This document shows, in pieces, positions 44,678 to 53,718 of a stretch of 64,000 bases of DNA (positions within the stretch are counted from its first letter, which is position 1; each line of letters begins with the position of its first letter). Origin of the DNA: DASQZK01 sp963809925 (GTDB taxonomy: Bacteria; Bacteroidota; Bacteroidia; Bacteroidales; GCA-2748055); NCBI GenBank assembly GCA_963809925.1, contig CAWELH010000006.1:310001-374000 (forward strand). Reading direction: 5' to 3'. The notes beneath the pieces were generated by a model, which was given only the letters and a program-made list of their open reading frames with translations, did no database searches and had not been told where the DNA came from. The translations under genes were made by a program, and so were the position numbers.

Positions 44678-45663
44678 TGACCTTCTTTTTGATTAATCCA
44701 TTCAACAGTTTTTTCAAGGCCTTCTTGCAGGCTTAGCGGCCGATACCCCAGGTCCCGTATGGATTTTTGGGATGAAACCTTAAAGTTTTTGCTGAATTTC
44801 CTGACCAGTGCGGGAATCAAAAGAGGTTCTTTACCCGTAATGCGGGCAATACAAAGCAGTAACCCTGCCAACAGAAGCATGATGAAAACCGGGACCCGGT
44901 ACAAACGGTATTTTTTACCGGAAATATCGGAAAGGGACATAAACAGGTCTTCGTAGGTTATATTTTCACCACCCAGAATGTATCGCTGCCCATTTACCCC
45001 CTTTTCCATGGCGAGGATGTGACCGCTAACAACATCTTCCACAAAGACGTAATTTCCATAGCTTTTCCCGTTGCCAGGAATGGAATGCCAGCGGCCCCTG
45101 AGATATCTGTCGATCATCCGTGTCACCCCGTTGCTCTCACTGAGAAGCCCCGGACCGTAAACCCTGGTCGGATTTACGATAACGATATTCAAACCGGTCT
45201 CACTCAATAGGTTCAGGATATTTTCAAGAATGAATTTTGAAGTTTCGTAATCAATGAAGAAGGAAGAGGGCACCGTGTCCTCATCAACTTCCTCTTCACC
45301 GGAGGCACCCAGTACTCCGGCTGTAGAGGTTACAACGATTTTTCTGGCGCCGGCTTTTATTGAGGCTCTGATAATATTCATTGTGCCTTCAATATTCAGA
45401 CGATAAATACTGCCCTTATCCCTTTCCCATACCCTGGCAAATGCTGCCACATGGTATACCTGTTCACAACCTTCGATTGCTTTGTCCAGGCTCCGGAGGT
45501 CCATGATGTCACCTTTGAACAGCTTTATGTTTGGATGACTGATGATTTTAGTTTTGTCAAGCGAACGATATAAGGCATGGACAGTATTTCCGGAACCGGC
45601 CAGCCTCAGGCATAGCCTGCTGCCAATAAATCCTGTGGCGCCACTGACAAAAATCTTTGTCAT
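44674..45663 (-). CDS. NAD-dependent epimerase / dihydroflavonol-reductase-like protein
   Basis: A 329-residue extended SDR. GATGFIGSRLCLRLAGSGN is the Rossmann loop, DIMDLRSLDKAIEGCEQVYHVAAFA is typical of DFR-like members, and YETSK supplies the catalytic Tyr-Lys. A hydrophobic helix at about 250-275 (VFIMLLLAGLLLCIARITG) could be a membrane anchor. It is coupled on both sides by 4-base overlaps to the SDR gene and the CPBP gene. Relatives include hopanoid-associated sugar epimerases and 3-beta-hydroxysteroid dehydrogenases, so lipid modification is possible (inference). Confidence 0.87.
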   Translation of the reverse strand: MTKIFVSGATGFIGSRLCLRLAGSGNTVHALYRSLDKTKIISHPNIKLFKGDIMDLRSLDKAIEGCEQVYHVAAFARVWERDKGSIYRLNIEGTMNIIRASIKAGARKIVVTSTAGVLGASGEEEVDEDTVPSSFFIDYETSKFILENILNLLSETGLNIVIVNPTRVYGPGLLSESNGVTRMIDRYLRGRWHSIPGNGKSYGNYVFVEDVVSGHILAMEKGVNGQRYILGGENITYEDLFMSLSDISGKKYRLYRVPVFIMLLLAGLLLCIARITGKEPLLIPALVRKFSKNFKVSSQKSIRDLGYRPLSLQEGLEKTVEWINQKEGQ

Positions 45664-46367
45664 CTTTTCTTAAGTGATATCGTTGGATGATGATATAATG
45701 AAAACCACTCATTTGTTAGGGCGAGGAGAATATGGACGAAGAATGCTACCCAGAAGGATCCCGTGATAAATACAAGCCAGCAAAGCAGAATTCCCATGGG
45801 TATAGCAGCAAGGGCTTCTTTGGCACCTTTTGGAATATGGACCAGTGAATAGATGCCGGCATTCAGTATGACCGAAGGCCAGAAGCCGAGAAGATCCATA
45901 GATGAAAAAAACAGGATGCCCCGGAACAGCAATTCGTATGCAAAAAGATAGACGATCCAGCTTAAGCCGCTCAGTATAAGCAGTGAGACAGGCCATTTTT
46001 TTACCCTGATCTGCGGATACATCGCCAAATTTGATGGATGCCTGGCATTCAGATAATTAACAGGCAAGATTGCCGCGAAGGCAATCACTGTAAGTATAAA
46101 GGTATGAGGTGGGATATAATTCGTGAGCCCAATTTCATTCATTGGCCTTGCCGATATAGTTAGGAACAGGACAGAAGGCAGAACACCAAATATAAATGCA
46201 CCAAAAAGCCGCTGAAACAACATCTTTCTGGCATTGTTATCAATATCATAGGCAGAATCAAGTCGATGCCCGTCCTTAACTTTCTGATTCAGAAAATGGT
46301 ATAAAACAAAACCAGCGGTTGAGAAAAAAGCTCCAACACTGAACTCAAAATAATCCTTGTTGATCAT
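45660..46367 (-). CDS. CPBP family intramembrane protease
   Basis: A 235-residue membrane protein with about six helices. The CPBP (Abi/CAAX protease) motif is AYELLFRGILFF, with a single Glu before the Arg where EExxxR is usual. LVHIPKGAKEALAAIPMG supplies the histidine, and the later FFVHILLALTNE the last motif. A GTG at 46379 is in frame four codons upstream; the ATG at 46367 is preferred. It is the first gene of the operon with the epimerase and SDR genes. Confidence 0.82.
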   Translation of the reverse strand: MINKDYFEFSVGAFFSTAGFVLYHFLNQKVKDGHRLDSAYDIDNNARKMLFQRLFGAFIFGVLPSVLFLTISARPMNEIGLTNYIPPHTFILTVIAFAAILPVNYLNARHPSNLAMYPQIRVKKWPVSLLILSGLSWIVYLFAYELLFRGILFFSSMDLLGFWPSVILNAGIYSLVHIPKGAKEALAAIPMGILLCWLVFITGSFWVAFFVHILLALTNEWFSLYHHPTISLKKR

Positions 46368-46583
46368 ACTTCCAATCACGTCATAAGTTTAGATCCTAAA
46401 AATAGGTAAATTTTTCATTTAGCTGAAGATATTCGGTCAGCGAGTCTTTTAAAAGTAGGATTCAGCATCGAGCGATACAAGAAACGGGAGAAAACCTAAG
46501 GTATCGCGCTTATTTTTCTTTATTCTGTTTTACAATAAGAGCGCGTTCCCCGGAAGTTTTCAGGCACTCAATACCAAAAAAAA

Positions 46584-46614
46584 TTTGCAGGTGGCGTTTT
46601 TCGGGTTATTTTTG
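46584..46614 (+). promoter_or_regulatory. promoter of acyl-CoA synthetase gene (-33 TTTG, -7 TATTTTTG)
   Basis: TTTG at 46584-46587, then 19 bases, then TATTTTTG at 46607-46614. This is the best full match in the window to the Bacteroidota promoter (TTTG-N19-TAnnTTTG) and sits 22 bases before the ATG. Confidence 0.7.
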
Positions 46615-46636
46615 TTTAACTCTGACAAAAACTACC

Positions 46637-48292
46637 ATGCTAAAAGAGAATTTTGTTGAATTTCTTGAAAGGAGCATTAAATCCAACTGGGATATCGATG
46701 CGCTTGCCGATTATAAAGGTCCATCCTATACATATGCGGAAGTTGCGGAAAGAGTGGCCCGCCTTCACGCCGGATTTGAACGCGCCGGAATCAAAAAGGG
46801 AGACAAGATTGCGCTCATCGGAAAGAATTCTGCTTTTTGGGCAGCAACGTATATTGCCACGGTGACCTATGGGGCTGTCATTGTTCCGATTTTGCCGGAT
46901 TTTTTGGCAAAGGATGTGGAGCATATCGTGAATCATTCCGATTCAAAAGTTCTGTTTGCCGGTGAATCTTTTTATGATGCTCTCTCCATCCAAAACATGC
47001 CTCATCTGGAGGTTGTGTTTAATCTGATAGATTTCAATCCTTTGTTTACTGCAAAGGGCAGTGGTTTGGAAAACATTTCTGAAGATATCGATAGTATATT
47101 CAAAAAATGGTTCAAGGGAGGTTTCAACGCGGATGTATTCAGCGTTGCCCGGGTTGACAACAGCGAACTTGCGGAGATAAGCTACACAAGCGGAACCACT
47201 GGTTTTTCAAAGGGCGTGATGTTGTCGCATAACAGCCTTATTGCCAATATTAAATATGCACATGAGAATATGCCACTGGAGGCTCGTGACCGTATTGTTT
47301 CATTTCTTCCCCTGGCACATTCGTACGGCTGCGCTTTTGAATTCCTGTTTCCCTTTACACTTGGCTGTCATATCACGTTTTTGGGAAAAACACCGACACC
47401 CCTGGTCATCGTTCAGGCTTTCGGTGAGATACATCCCCGCCTAATTCTATCCATACCGCTTGTAATTGAGAAAATTTATAAGAAACAGTTGTTGCCGGTG
47501 ATCACTAAACCGATAATGAAATTTCTGTTGCGTGTTCCAGGGGTAAAAAAATTACTTTATAAAAAAATCAGGGATAAACTGTTTGGCGTTTTCGGTGGAA
47601 AATTTCACGAAGTGGTCATCGGTGGTGCGGCGTTCAGCACGGAGGCTGAAGATTTTTTCAAAAAGATAGGATTTCCGTTTTCTATTGGCTATGGTATGAC
47701 AGAATGCGGACCTCTCATCAGTTATGACGGATGGAAAACCACCAGGTTAAGGTCTGCAGGAAAGATCATTGATACCTTAGAAGTTAAGATCGATTCTGAA
47801 GATCCTTATAATGAGGTAGGTGAAATTATGGTACGTGGTGAAAATGTTATGCTTGGGTATTACAAGAATGATGTAGCAACCAGGGAAATGCTCGATGACG
47901 AGGGCTGGCTACATACTGGTGATCTCGGTGTCATCGACAAAGACAAATATATCTATATCAGGGGAAGAAGCAAAGATATGCTTCTGGGTCCTTCCGGGCA
48001 GAATATTTATCCTGTAGAAATAGAAGCCAGGATTAATAATATGTACTGTGTGCTTGAATCGGTGGTAATTCAGGAAAACAACAGGCTGGTTGCCCTGATT
48101 TGTGCTGATAAGGACATGATTGAAAAGGAGGGGATTGATGAATCTGCACTTGAGGAGATCATGAAAGAAAACCGAAAGCAGCTCAACCTGATCGTTCCGA
48201 AGTTTATGGGTGTACATGAATTCCGAATGCATCCTGAGGAGTTCGCCAAAACACCGAAAAAGAGTATCAAGCGCTTTCTCTATACAAAATAG
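46637..48292 (+). CDS. long-chain acyl-CoA synthetase (AMP-binding)
   Basis: A 551-residue adenylate-forming enzyme activating fatty acids to acyl-CoA. The P-loop-like SYTSGTTGFSKGVMLSHNSL is at about 183-202. YGMTECGPLIS is the A5 motif, GWLHTGDLGVID the A7 motif, and RGRSKDMLLGPSGQNIYPVE the hinge. The C-terminal Lys is in KTPKKSIKRF. It is somewhat shorter than the roughly 600-residue FadD15-like relatives common in the phylum. Monocistronic, with a strong promoter of its own. Confidence 0.92.
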   Translation: MLKENFVEFLERSIKSNWDIDALADYKGPSYTYAEVAERVARLHAGFERAGIKKGDKIALIGKNSAFWAATYIATVTYGAVIVPILPDFLAKDVEHIVNHSDSKVLFAGESFYDALSIQNMPHLEVVFNLIDFNPLFTAKGSGLENISEDIDSIFKKWFKGGFNADVFSVARVDNSELAEISYTSGTTGFSKGVMLSHNSLIANIKYAHENMPLEARDRIVSFLPLAHSYGCAFEFLFPFTLGCHITFLGKTPTPLVIVQAFGEIHPRLILSIPLVIEKIYKKQLLPVITKPIMKFLLRVPGVKKLLYKKIRDKLFGVFGGKFHEVVIGGAAFSTEAEDFFKKIGFPFSIGYGMTECGPLISYDGWKTTRLRSAGKIIDTLEVKIDSEDPYNEVGEIMVRGENVMLGYYKNDVATREMLDDEGWLHTGDLGVIDKDKYIYIRGRSKDMLLGPSGQNIYPVEIEARINNMYCVLESVVIQENNRLVALICADKDMIEKEGIDESALEEIMKENRKQLNLIVPKFMGVHEFRMHPEEFAKTPKKSIKRFLYTK

Positions 48293-48301
48293 CCACATCC
48301 G

Positions 48302-48970
48302 TCAGTTTACAACATCTTCAATTGCCCGGTTCAGGAAATCATTAAAAGGCTTGATTTTCGCATAGATCTTCATGAGATGCTCCAGGTAGTCCTTACCCTG
48401 AACAATGGTATCGGGGACCGCACTGAACACGGTGTAGCTTTTAAAACGTATGAGTTCAATGTCGGGATCATTTTTATCATATCCCTGAGGGGCGGTTTTT
48501 AATTTCTCCCCGTGGATTTCTCCAAATTGTGATTTGAAAGCAGGATTTTCAATGATATTCCTGAATGCCGCCGGATCGTACATGATCACTTCCCTTATAG
48601 CCTTCAGGGCCGCAGAAGGGGGTATGTACATTCCGCCCGCAGCAAAACATTCACCCGGTTCAATATGCACGTAATATCCGGGGTTGAAAGTACGCCGCCC
48701 ACCACTTGCGATGTACGCGCCGATATTGGTCTTATATGGCGATTTGTCGGGTGAAAACCGTATATCCCTGTTAATGCGGAATACACAGTCTTTTGGATCT
48801 GGCAGTCCGATGGCCGGATCCATACTATTGAGCTGATGAATCAGGACAGAAATGAAATAGGAGAATTGCTTTCTGATATTCTGGTATCGGTCCCGGTTAT
48901 CATCAAACCATTCCCGGCTGTTGTTTTCAGAAAGTTCTTTAAGAAAGGGCAAGGTGTCAGGATGGATCAT
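48302..48970 (-). CDS. DUF2461 (TIGR02453) family protein
   Basis: A 222-residue protein. LPFLKELSENNSREWFDDNR at the N-terminus, FRINRDIRFSPDKSPYKTNI and PGYYVHIEPGECFAAGGMY match the DUF2461/TIGR02453 family. It is soluble and single domain. The family has no established function. It is convergent with the acyl-CoA synthetase gene, 9 bases apart. Confidence 0.88.
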   Translation of the reverse strand: MIHPDTLPFLKELSENNSREWFDDNRDRYQNIRKQFSYFISVLIHQLNSMDPAIGLPDPKDCVFRINRDIRFSPDKSPYKTNIGAYIASGGRRTFNPGYYVHIEPGECFAAGGMYIPPSAALKAIREVIMYDPAAFRNIIENPAFKSQFGEIHGEKLKTAPQGYDKNDPDIELIRFKSYTVFSAVPDTIVQGKDYLEHLMKIYAKIKPFNDFLNRAIEDVVN

Positions 48971-49182
48971 GTCGGAAAAATTTATATATTCTGAGGTTTA
49001 ACATAAAATCCGGGAATATGTTTTCTTTTGATCTAATTACGGCCAGAGAGAGTGAGTTTGACGCAAAGTTACCAAAGTCTACTTCAATTTTTCGGGTTGT
49101 TACTCCACGGCCGACGGGATGAAACCAACCGGGATTAACGGTACAATAATTATGAACACTTCCCAGACCGACAAAAATATTC

Positions 49183-49190
49183 TAAATTTG
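49183..49190 (+). promoter_or_regulatory. possible -7 box directly in front of ispD
   Basis: TAAATTTG fits TAnnTTTG but ends only 4 bases before the ispD ATG. If active, the transcript would be leaderless or nearly so. No -33 TTTG is seen. Confidence 0.3.
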
Positions 49191-49194
49191 ACCT

Positions 49195-49869
49195 ATGCAC
49201 AAATCAATTATCATTGTTGCGGGAGGTTCAGGAAGGAGACTTGAATCCCCGGTACCAAAGCAATTTCTGAATCTGGCCGGTATTCCCATGCTTATGAGGA
49301 CGATTAGCCTGTTTCATCACTTTGACCCCGCACTGGATATTATTGTCGTTCTTCCCGGGCAACAGCTTGAAACCTGGAGGGATTTATGTCTGAAATATAA
49401 TTTTACCGTCGAACACAGACAGATCACCGGCGGGGAAACACGGTTCCATTCTGTAAGCAATGGTTTTTCTCTTGTGGAGAAGGATTCTCTCACGGGGGTT
49501 CATGATGGTGTAAGGCCGATGGTATCGTTTGAAACCATTCAGCGCTGCTATGAAAATGCAGAGGTTCACGGAAATGCCGTGCCTGCAGTCAGACTCCACG
49601 AATCGGTCAGGGAAGTTACAGAAAAAGGAAGCAGGATCATCGACAGGGAAAATATCAGGCTGATACAGACGCCGCAGGTTTTCAGGTATCACCAATTGGA
49701 TGAGGCTTATCACCAACCTTATCGCCCGTCTTTTACTGATGACGCTTCTGTGGTGGAATCAGCAGGATATGAAATAAAGATCGTGGAAGGAAATCAGGAA
49801 AACATTAAGGTAACCACCCGTTTCGACCTGGATCTGGCAGAGATACTGGTGAGGAATACCGGGATTTGA
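49195..49869 (+). CDS. ispD: 2-C-methyl-D-erythritol 4-phosphate cytidylyltransferase
   Basis: A 224-residue IspD of the MEP isoprenoid pathway, forming CDP-methylerythritol. The CTP-binding IIVAGGSGRRLESPVPKQF is at 6-24. VHDGVRPMVS and the C-terminal LIQTPQVFRYHQLDEAY and FTDDASVVES are conserved. The ATG at 49195 gives MHKSIIIVAGG, the only possible start that keeps the first strand. It provides precursors for the polyprenyl synthase at 1.1 kb. Confidence 0.96.
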   Translation: MHKSIIIVAGGSGRRLESPVPKQFLNLAGIPMLMRTISLFHHFDPALDIIVVLPGQQLETWRDLCLKYNFTVEHRQITGGETRFHSVSNGFSLVEKDSLTGVHDGVRPMVSFETIQRCYENAEVHGNAVPAVRLHESVREVTEKGSRIIDRENIRLIQTPQVFRYHQLDEAYHQPYRPSFTDDASVVESAGYEIKIVEGNQENIKVTTRFDLDLAEILVRNTGI

Positions 49870-49891
49870 ATGTCTTCACCCTTAAGACCAG

Positions 49892-50593
49892 TTACTGGTC
49901 TTCTTCCTTGAAATTTGCAATCTCACCCCCTAAGTTTGTCTTAATGAATGTGCTTACCGGATCTCCCCGGTACCCAATGTAACCTTTTGCATTTGCAGTG
50001 GCATCGATGATACGCCTGGCTATAACCTTAGCCTTCCCTCCTGAAGATGCTTTTACATATGTATCGCGTGCCTCAAGCTCATATGCAGAATATGTGGCAC
50101 CGGTGTTTACACTGATGGTCTGTTTTTCCACAACGCCTCCAAAAACCAGGATGGCACCCTGCCTGACATCCGCTTGCAGGGTATTTACTTCAAGTTTCAG
50201 CTCCATCTTTCCTCCTGACTTGGCATCAAAGTCCACAGACTCACCCTGAAGTACATCCGGGCTGACGATCAGCCCCTGTGCAGCTACATTCAGGGCTTTA
50301 ATCATTTTATAATACACTAGTACCCTGATTTCAGCATTTTTGGGTGTGTTGGTTTTTAAATGTATACTCAGTTCATATCCATCGCTTTCAGTGATGACAT
50401 TCTCAGGAGAGGTTTCCGAAGTTTCTATCACCAGGCCTGAACTATCTGCTTTATACAATTCAACCCTAATCTTTCCAGTAACTGTAACTACACTGAAATC
50501 CCCGGGATTACGCTTTACCGGTGTCTGGGCAGTAAGCATAATTGCAGACATCAGCAGGAACTGGAATATTAAAAATCGCTTTATCGTCATCAT
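49892..50593 (-). CDS. exported head-GIN-domain (DUF2807) protein
   Basis: A 233-residue protein with a signal peptide (MMTIKRFLIFQF...TAQT) and a right-handed beta-rich DUF2807-type domain: short repeats such as GKMELKLEVNTLQADVRQGA and ATANAKGYIGYRGDP. The family is common in Bacteroidota envelopes and of unknown function; this member is near the usual size. It is convergent with ispD. Confidence 0.8.
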   Translation of the reverse strand: MMTIKRFLIFQFLLMSAIMLTAQTPVKRNPGDFSVVTVTGKIRVELYKADSSGLVIETSETSPENVITESDGYELSIHLKTNTPKNAEIRVLVYYKMIKALNVAAQGLIVSPDVLQGESVDFDAKSGGKMELKLEVNTLQADVRQGAILVFGGVVEKQTISVNTGATYSAYELEARDTYVKASSGGKAKVIARRIIDATANAKGYIGYRGDPVSTFIKTNLGGEIANFKEEDQ

Positions 50594-50935
50594 ATTATCT
50601 TGTTTTTATCCAAAACAAAACTACAAAAAATCATGAAATAATGTAGTTTGAATAAGATTATTTAAAGTTTATCCATCAATATATGTCATCTGTCAAAATG
50701 CAAAATACCACTCTTTTACTGTGAGTAACCAAAACCAGTGGTCATCCCTATAAACAGTGAAAACCCCGGAGTAAGGCAGCTAAGATAATTTCAATACGTA
50801 AATGCCAGCTCAGGTTCACAATTAGACTTAAGTTGATGGGGAAACGGAGCTGTCGTGAACCTTTGATATGCTTTTACGTAATTCACGGACATGAAGTTTA
50901 TAACAGAATATTAATTTTAACGTTTAACCTGTTGT
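50594..50935. other. intergenic region with nested inverted repeats upstream of Omp85-like gene
   Basis: 342 bases between divergent genes. The right part holds the nested inverted repeats at 50795-50880. A weaker pairing of ACCACT and AGTGGT lies at about 50707-50742. No coding frame is seen. Confidence 0.55.
50795..50880. ncRNA. candidate structured RNA element (nested perfect stems)
   Basis: TACGTAAA (50795-50802) pairs perfectly with TTTACGTA (50873-50880), and inside it AGGTTCAC (50812-50819) pairs perfectly with GTGAACCT (50855-50862). The two 8-bp stems are separated by internal-loop strands of 9 and 10 bases and enclose a 35-base apical region that contains the palindrome ACTTAAGT. 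It ends 55 bases before the Omp85-like ATG. It could be a leader element, a small RNA, or a decayed palindromic repeat; it matches no riboswitch I recognise. Confidence 0.35.
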
Positions 50936-52345
50936 ATGATTTACCGACATACAGTAATACTGATGTTGCTACTCCTCGGAACAGCAGCCCGGATCTCCGC
51001 ACAGGATGATTCCGATACTATATTAATTGTGCGGCGAATCGCAATTTCAGGTAATAAGGTCACAAAGGAGCATGTAATTCTCCGGGAGCTGCCTTTTGAA
51101 ACCGGGGATACAATATTTTCCTCCGTCCTTCAATCGGTGCTGGAAAGAAGTAAAGATAACCTCATGAACACTTCGTTGTTCAATTTCGTCCATATTGCTC
51201 CTTTTATTTCAAATAACATTCTGGATATTGAGATTACCATTACGGAGCGATGGTACATCTGGCCAACGCCAATTTTCGAGCATGCGGAACGAAATTTCCC
51301 GGCATGGCTGAAGGATCCCGAATTCTCAAAGTTAAATTACGGGTTGCAGGTTAACTGGAACAATTTCAGGGGAAGGCGGGAGCTTATTGAATTTAAAGCC
51401 AGAGTGGGATATAAGGAACAATTTGGGATGATGTATTCCATTCCTAATCTTGGCAGAAACCAGCAACACGGCCTGAGTTTTGGTATTAACAAATTCCGGC
51501 AGCACGAGATTATAATCAGGACAACAGACAATAAACCTGCGTATCTCAAAAATCAAGACCGGTATATTTACGAAACCCTCTCCCCGGGTCTCATTTATAC
51601 CTGGCGGCCCGGACTTTATTTCACCAACAGTATATTTCTGTCGTATTCCGATATCACCCTCCGCGACGACCAGTACCACCAGGAATACCTGGGAGTACCT
51701 GCGGGAGAGGATCTCAGATGGTTCAACTTTTCATACTGGCTTGATCTGGATTACCGTGATTACAAAGTCTACCCTCTCACTGGATGGAGGTTTTCAGCAC
51801 GCTACCTTCAGCAAGGCCTGGGATTGGTTAAGCAGTTTGATTATGCAAAATCATTCCTGACCTTACTTGGTGCCAAACATATTCAGCTTGCACCGCGACT
51901 TTACATGGGCGACGTGATGAAGGTCAGGTTTACAAAGAATGAGAAGGTTCCGTATTTTTTCAGGGAGGGCATTGGATATAACACAAACCTTAGGGGGTTT
52001 GAATATTATGTGATTGACGGAAATTCTTATTTTATTTCGGTAAACAACCTGAAATATGCCATCGTGCCCGGTGTGACACATAAACTCAGCTGGATACCTA
52101 TGGAACAATTCAGCAAGATCCATTTTTCAGTTTATGCGAACCTGTTTTTCGATGTTGCTGCGGTTAAGGGTCCAAAGAATGAATTTGACCAGAACAACCT
52201 TGTTAACGATCTCCTCTACAGTACCGGCATCGGCTTCGATCTCGTGACGTATTACGACCAGGTCTACCGCCTGGAATTTACACTTAACAGCCTGGGTGAA
52301 CCGGGTATATACCTGCATCTTGAGACTCCTTTTCGCCGGTGGTAA
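50936..52345 (+). CDS. single-POTRA Omp85-like outer membrane protein
   Basis: A 469-residue protein: signal peptide (about 1-22, ARISAQ), one POTRA domain (about 28-102: IRRIAISGNKVTKEHVILREL-type start, then LFNFVHIAPFISNNILDIEI) and a beta-barrel domain (about 115-469) ending in an aromatic-rich strand, LHLETPFRRW. BamA has five POTRA domains and TamA three, so this is a short Omp85 relative, perhaps a two-partner-secretion or lipid-related translocase. Its partner is unknown and no neighbouring gene suggests one. Confidence 0.85.
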   Translation: MIYRHTVILMLLLLGTAARISAQDDSDTILIVRRIAISGNKVTKEHVILRELPFETGDTIFSSVLQSVLERSKDNLMNTSLFNFVHIAPFISNNILDIEITITERWYIWPTPIFEHAERNFPAWLKDPEFSKLNYGLQVNWNNFRGRRELIEFKARVGYKEQFGMMYSIPNLGRNQQHGLSFGINKFRQHEIIIRTTDNKPAYLKNQDRYIYETLSPGLIYTWRPGLYFTNSIFLSYSDITLRDDQYHQEYLGVPAGEDLRWFNFSYWLDLDYRDYKVYPLTGWRFSARYLQQGLGLVKQFDYAKSFLTLLGAKHIQLAPRLYMGDVMKVRFTKNEKVPYFFREGIGYNTNLRGFEYYVIDGNSYFISVNNLKYAIVPGVTHKLSWIPMEQFSKIHFSVYANLFFDVAAVKGPKNEFDQNNLVNDLLYSTGIGFDLVTYYDQVYRLEFTLNSLGEPGIYLHLETPFRRW

Positions 52346-52437
52346 AGAGTAATTTCAAAAAAAACAGAGGAGGGCTGCGATTTTTTAGCCCTGAACACAT
52401 TAAGGTTTAGTGGTTGATCTTTTGTCAAAACACGTCA

Positions 52438-53157
52438 ATGAAATTTCAGGCTTTTTGTCACCAATTATGTTTACCTGTTGGCATTTTTAAACCAGTGCTT
52501 AATTTCTTTTATCCCAGGCAGTGTGAGGTCTGTGGCCGACTTCTTACCGATGGTGAGAAGATGCTTTGTATGCCATGTCTGCTTGAGCTTCCGAGAACAA
52601 ATTTTCATCTTCAGGCCGACAACCAGGTTGCGGCTCTTTTCTGGGGCAGGGTTTACATTGCCAACGCAGCCTCTTACTTTTATTTTTACAAGGGAGGAAG
52701 ATTTCAAAAGCTCATTCACAAGCTTAAATATGAAGGCCGGCGCGATATAGGAAGGGAGCTTGGAAGGTATTACGGTGAGGAATTACGGAATTCCGTCTTT
52801 GCATCCGCTGACCTGGTAATTCCCGTTCCCCTCCATCGGAAGAAGGAAAGGAAAAGAGGGTACAATCAAAGTGAGATGATTGCTGGCGGACTGTGTGAGG
52901 TTCTGAAGATACCACTGGTTTGTGGCAATCTCAAAAGGCCTGATTATACTGAAACTCAAACAAAAAAATCGAGGTTCGACCGATTTATGAACATGGAAGG
53001 GAGGTTTACCGTGACCGACCCGCTGGTGATCAGGGGAAGGCATGTACTGCTTGTTGATGATGTTGTTACAACAGGATCAACGCTTGAAGCTTGTTCCGGC
53101 GCACTCCTCTCAGCTGGTTGCAAGGCTGTGAGTGTTCTGACCATAGCTGTTGCCTGA
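52438..53157 (+). CDS. ComF family phosphoribosyltransferase-like protein
   Basis: A 239-residue ComF-type protein. A zinc-ribbon-like CEVCGRLLTDGEKMLCMPC is at the N-terminus (about 28-46), and a type I PRTase domain carries VLLVDDVVTTGSTLEAC. ComF is linked to DNA uptake in competent bacteria; its enzymatic substrate is unclear. The in-frame TTG at 52414 would add 8 residues; the ATG at 52438 is preferred. It is immediately convergent with ubiX. Confidence 0.92.
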   Translation: MKFQAFCHQLCLPVGIFKPVLNFFYPRQCEVCGRLLTDGEKMLCMPCLLELPRTNFHLQADNQVAALFWGRVYIANAASYFYFYKGGRFQKLIHKLKYEGRRDIGRELGRYYGEELRNSVFASADLVIPVPLHRKKERKRGYNQSEMIAGGLCEVLKIPLVCGNLKRPDYTETQTKKSRFDRFMNMEGRFTVTDPLVIRGRHVLLVDDVVTTGSTLEACSGALLSAGCKAVSVLTIAVA

Positions 53158-53718
53158 TCATTCCCCCCAGTGGAAGCGATCTTTTTCCAGGCCGGCATGC
53201 ATCAGTACCCGGTCGATGACCGTCATCAGGAGTTCTTCGATGTTCCCAGGCTTGCTGTAAAAGGAGGGTATGGCGGGTATGATGGTGGCCCCCGCTTCCG
53301 CGAGAAATTTCAGATTATTGAGGTGAATAAGGCTGAAAGGAGTTTCACGGGGTATGAGGATAAGCTTTCTTTTTTCTTTAATCATTACATCAGCAGCCCT
53401 CAGAATAAGGTCATCCGATGTTCCGGCGGCAATTCTGCCTGCAGTGCCCATTGAACAGGGACAGATGATCATGGTGTCGTAGCCGGAAGATCCGGATGCC
53501 ACTGGTGAGAAAAAATCATTTTTTGGATACCTTACGAAGGATGAAGGAATAGACATCTTTTCATCCAGTTCGTGTTGCCAGACCAATTCCGCGTTTGCCG
53601 ATGTTACAACGGCCACCTTACCTGTCTGTGCGCTCAACTTCCCGATCTCCTTCATGAGGAGTTTGGCATACATTGACCCACTCGCACCGGTAATGGCAAG
53701 GATGATATTCTTTTTCAT
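53158..53718 (-). CDS. ubiX: flavin prenyltransferase
   Basis: A 186-residue UbiX, which prenylates FMN to make the cofactor of UbiD-type decarboxylases. AITGASGSMYAKLLMKEI at 9-26 is the flavin-binding start. CPCSMGTAGRIAAGTSDDLI and LIPRETPFSLIHLNNL are the diagnostic UbiX segments. No ubiD gene is in the window. It overlaps the outer-membrane protein gene by 4 bases. Confidence 0.95.
   Translation of the reverse strand: MKKNIILAITGASGSMYAKLLMKEIGKLSAQTGKVAVVTSANAELVWQHELDEKMSIPSSFVRYPKNDFFSPVASGSSGYDTMIICPCSMGTAGRIAAGTSDDLILRAADVMIKEKRKLILIPRETPFSLIHLNNLKFLAEAGATIIPAIPSFYSKPGNIEELLMTVIDRVLMHAGLEKDRFHWGE

Noticed and set aside
46472..46507. GCGATAC/GTATCGC hairpin upstream of the acyl-CoA synthetase promoter
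   Set aside because: The 22-base loop and 7-bp stem are weak, and it lies between divergent 5' ends, where a terminator is not needed.
49884..49902. 8-bp hairpin AAGACCAG/CTGGTCTT at the end of the GIN-domain gene
   Set aside because: No T run follows on either strand and it covers the stop codon, so I do not call it a terminator.
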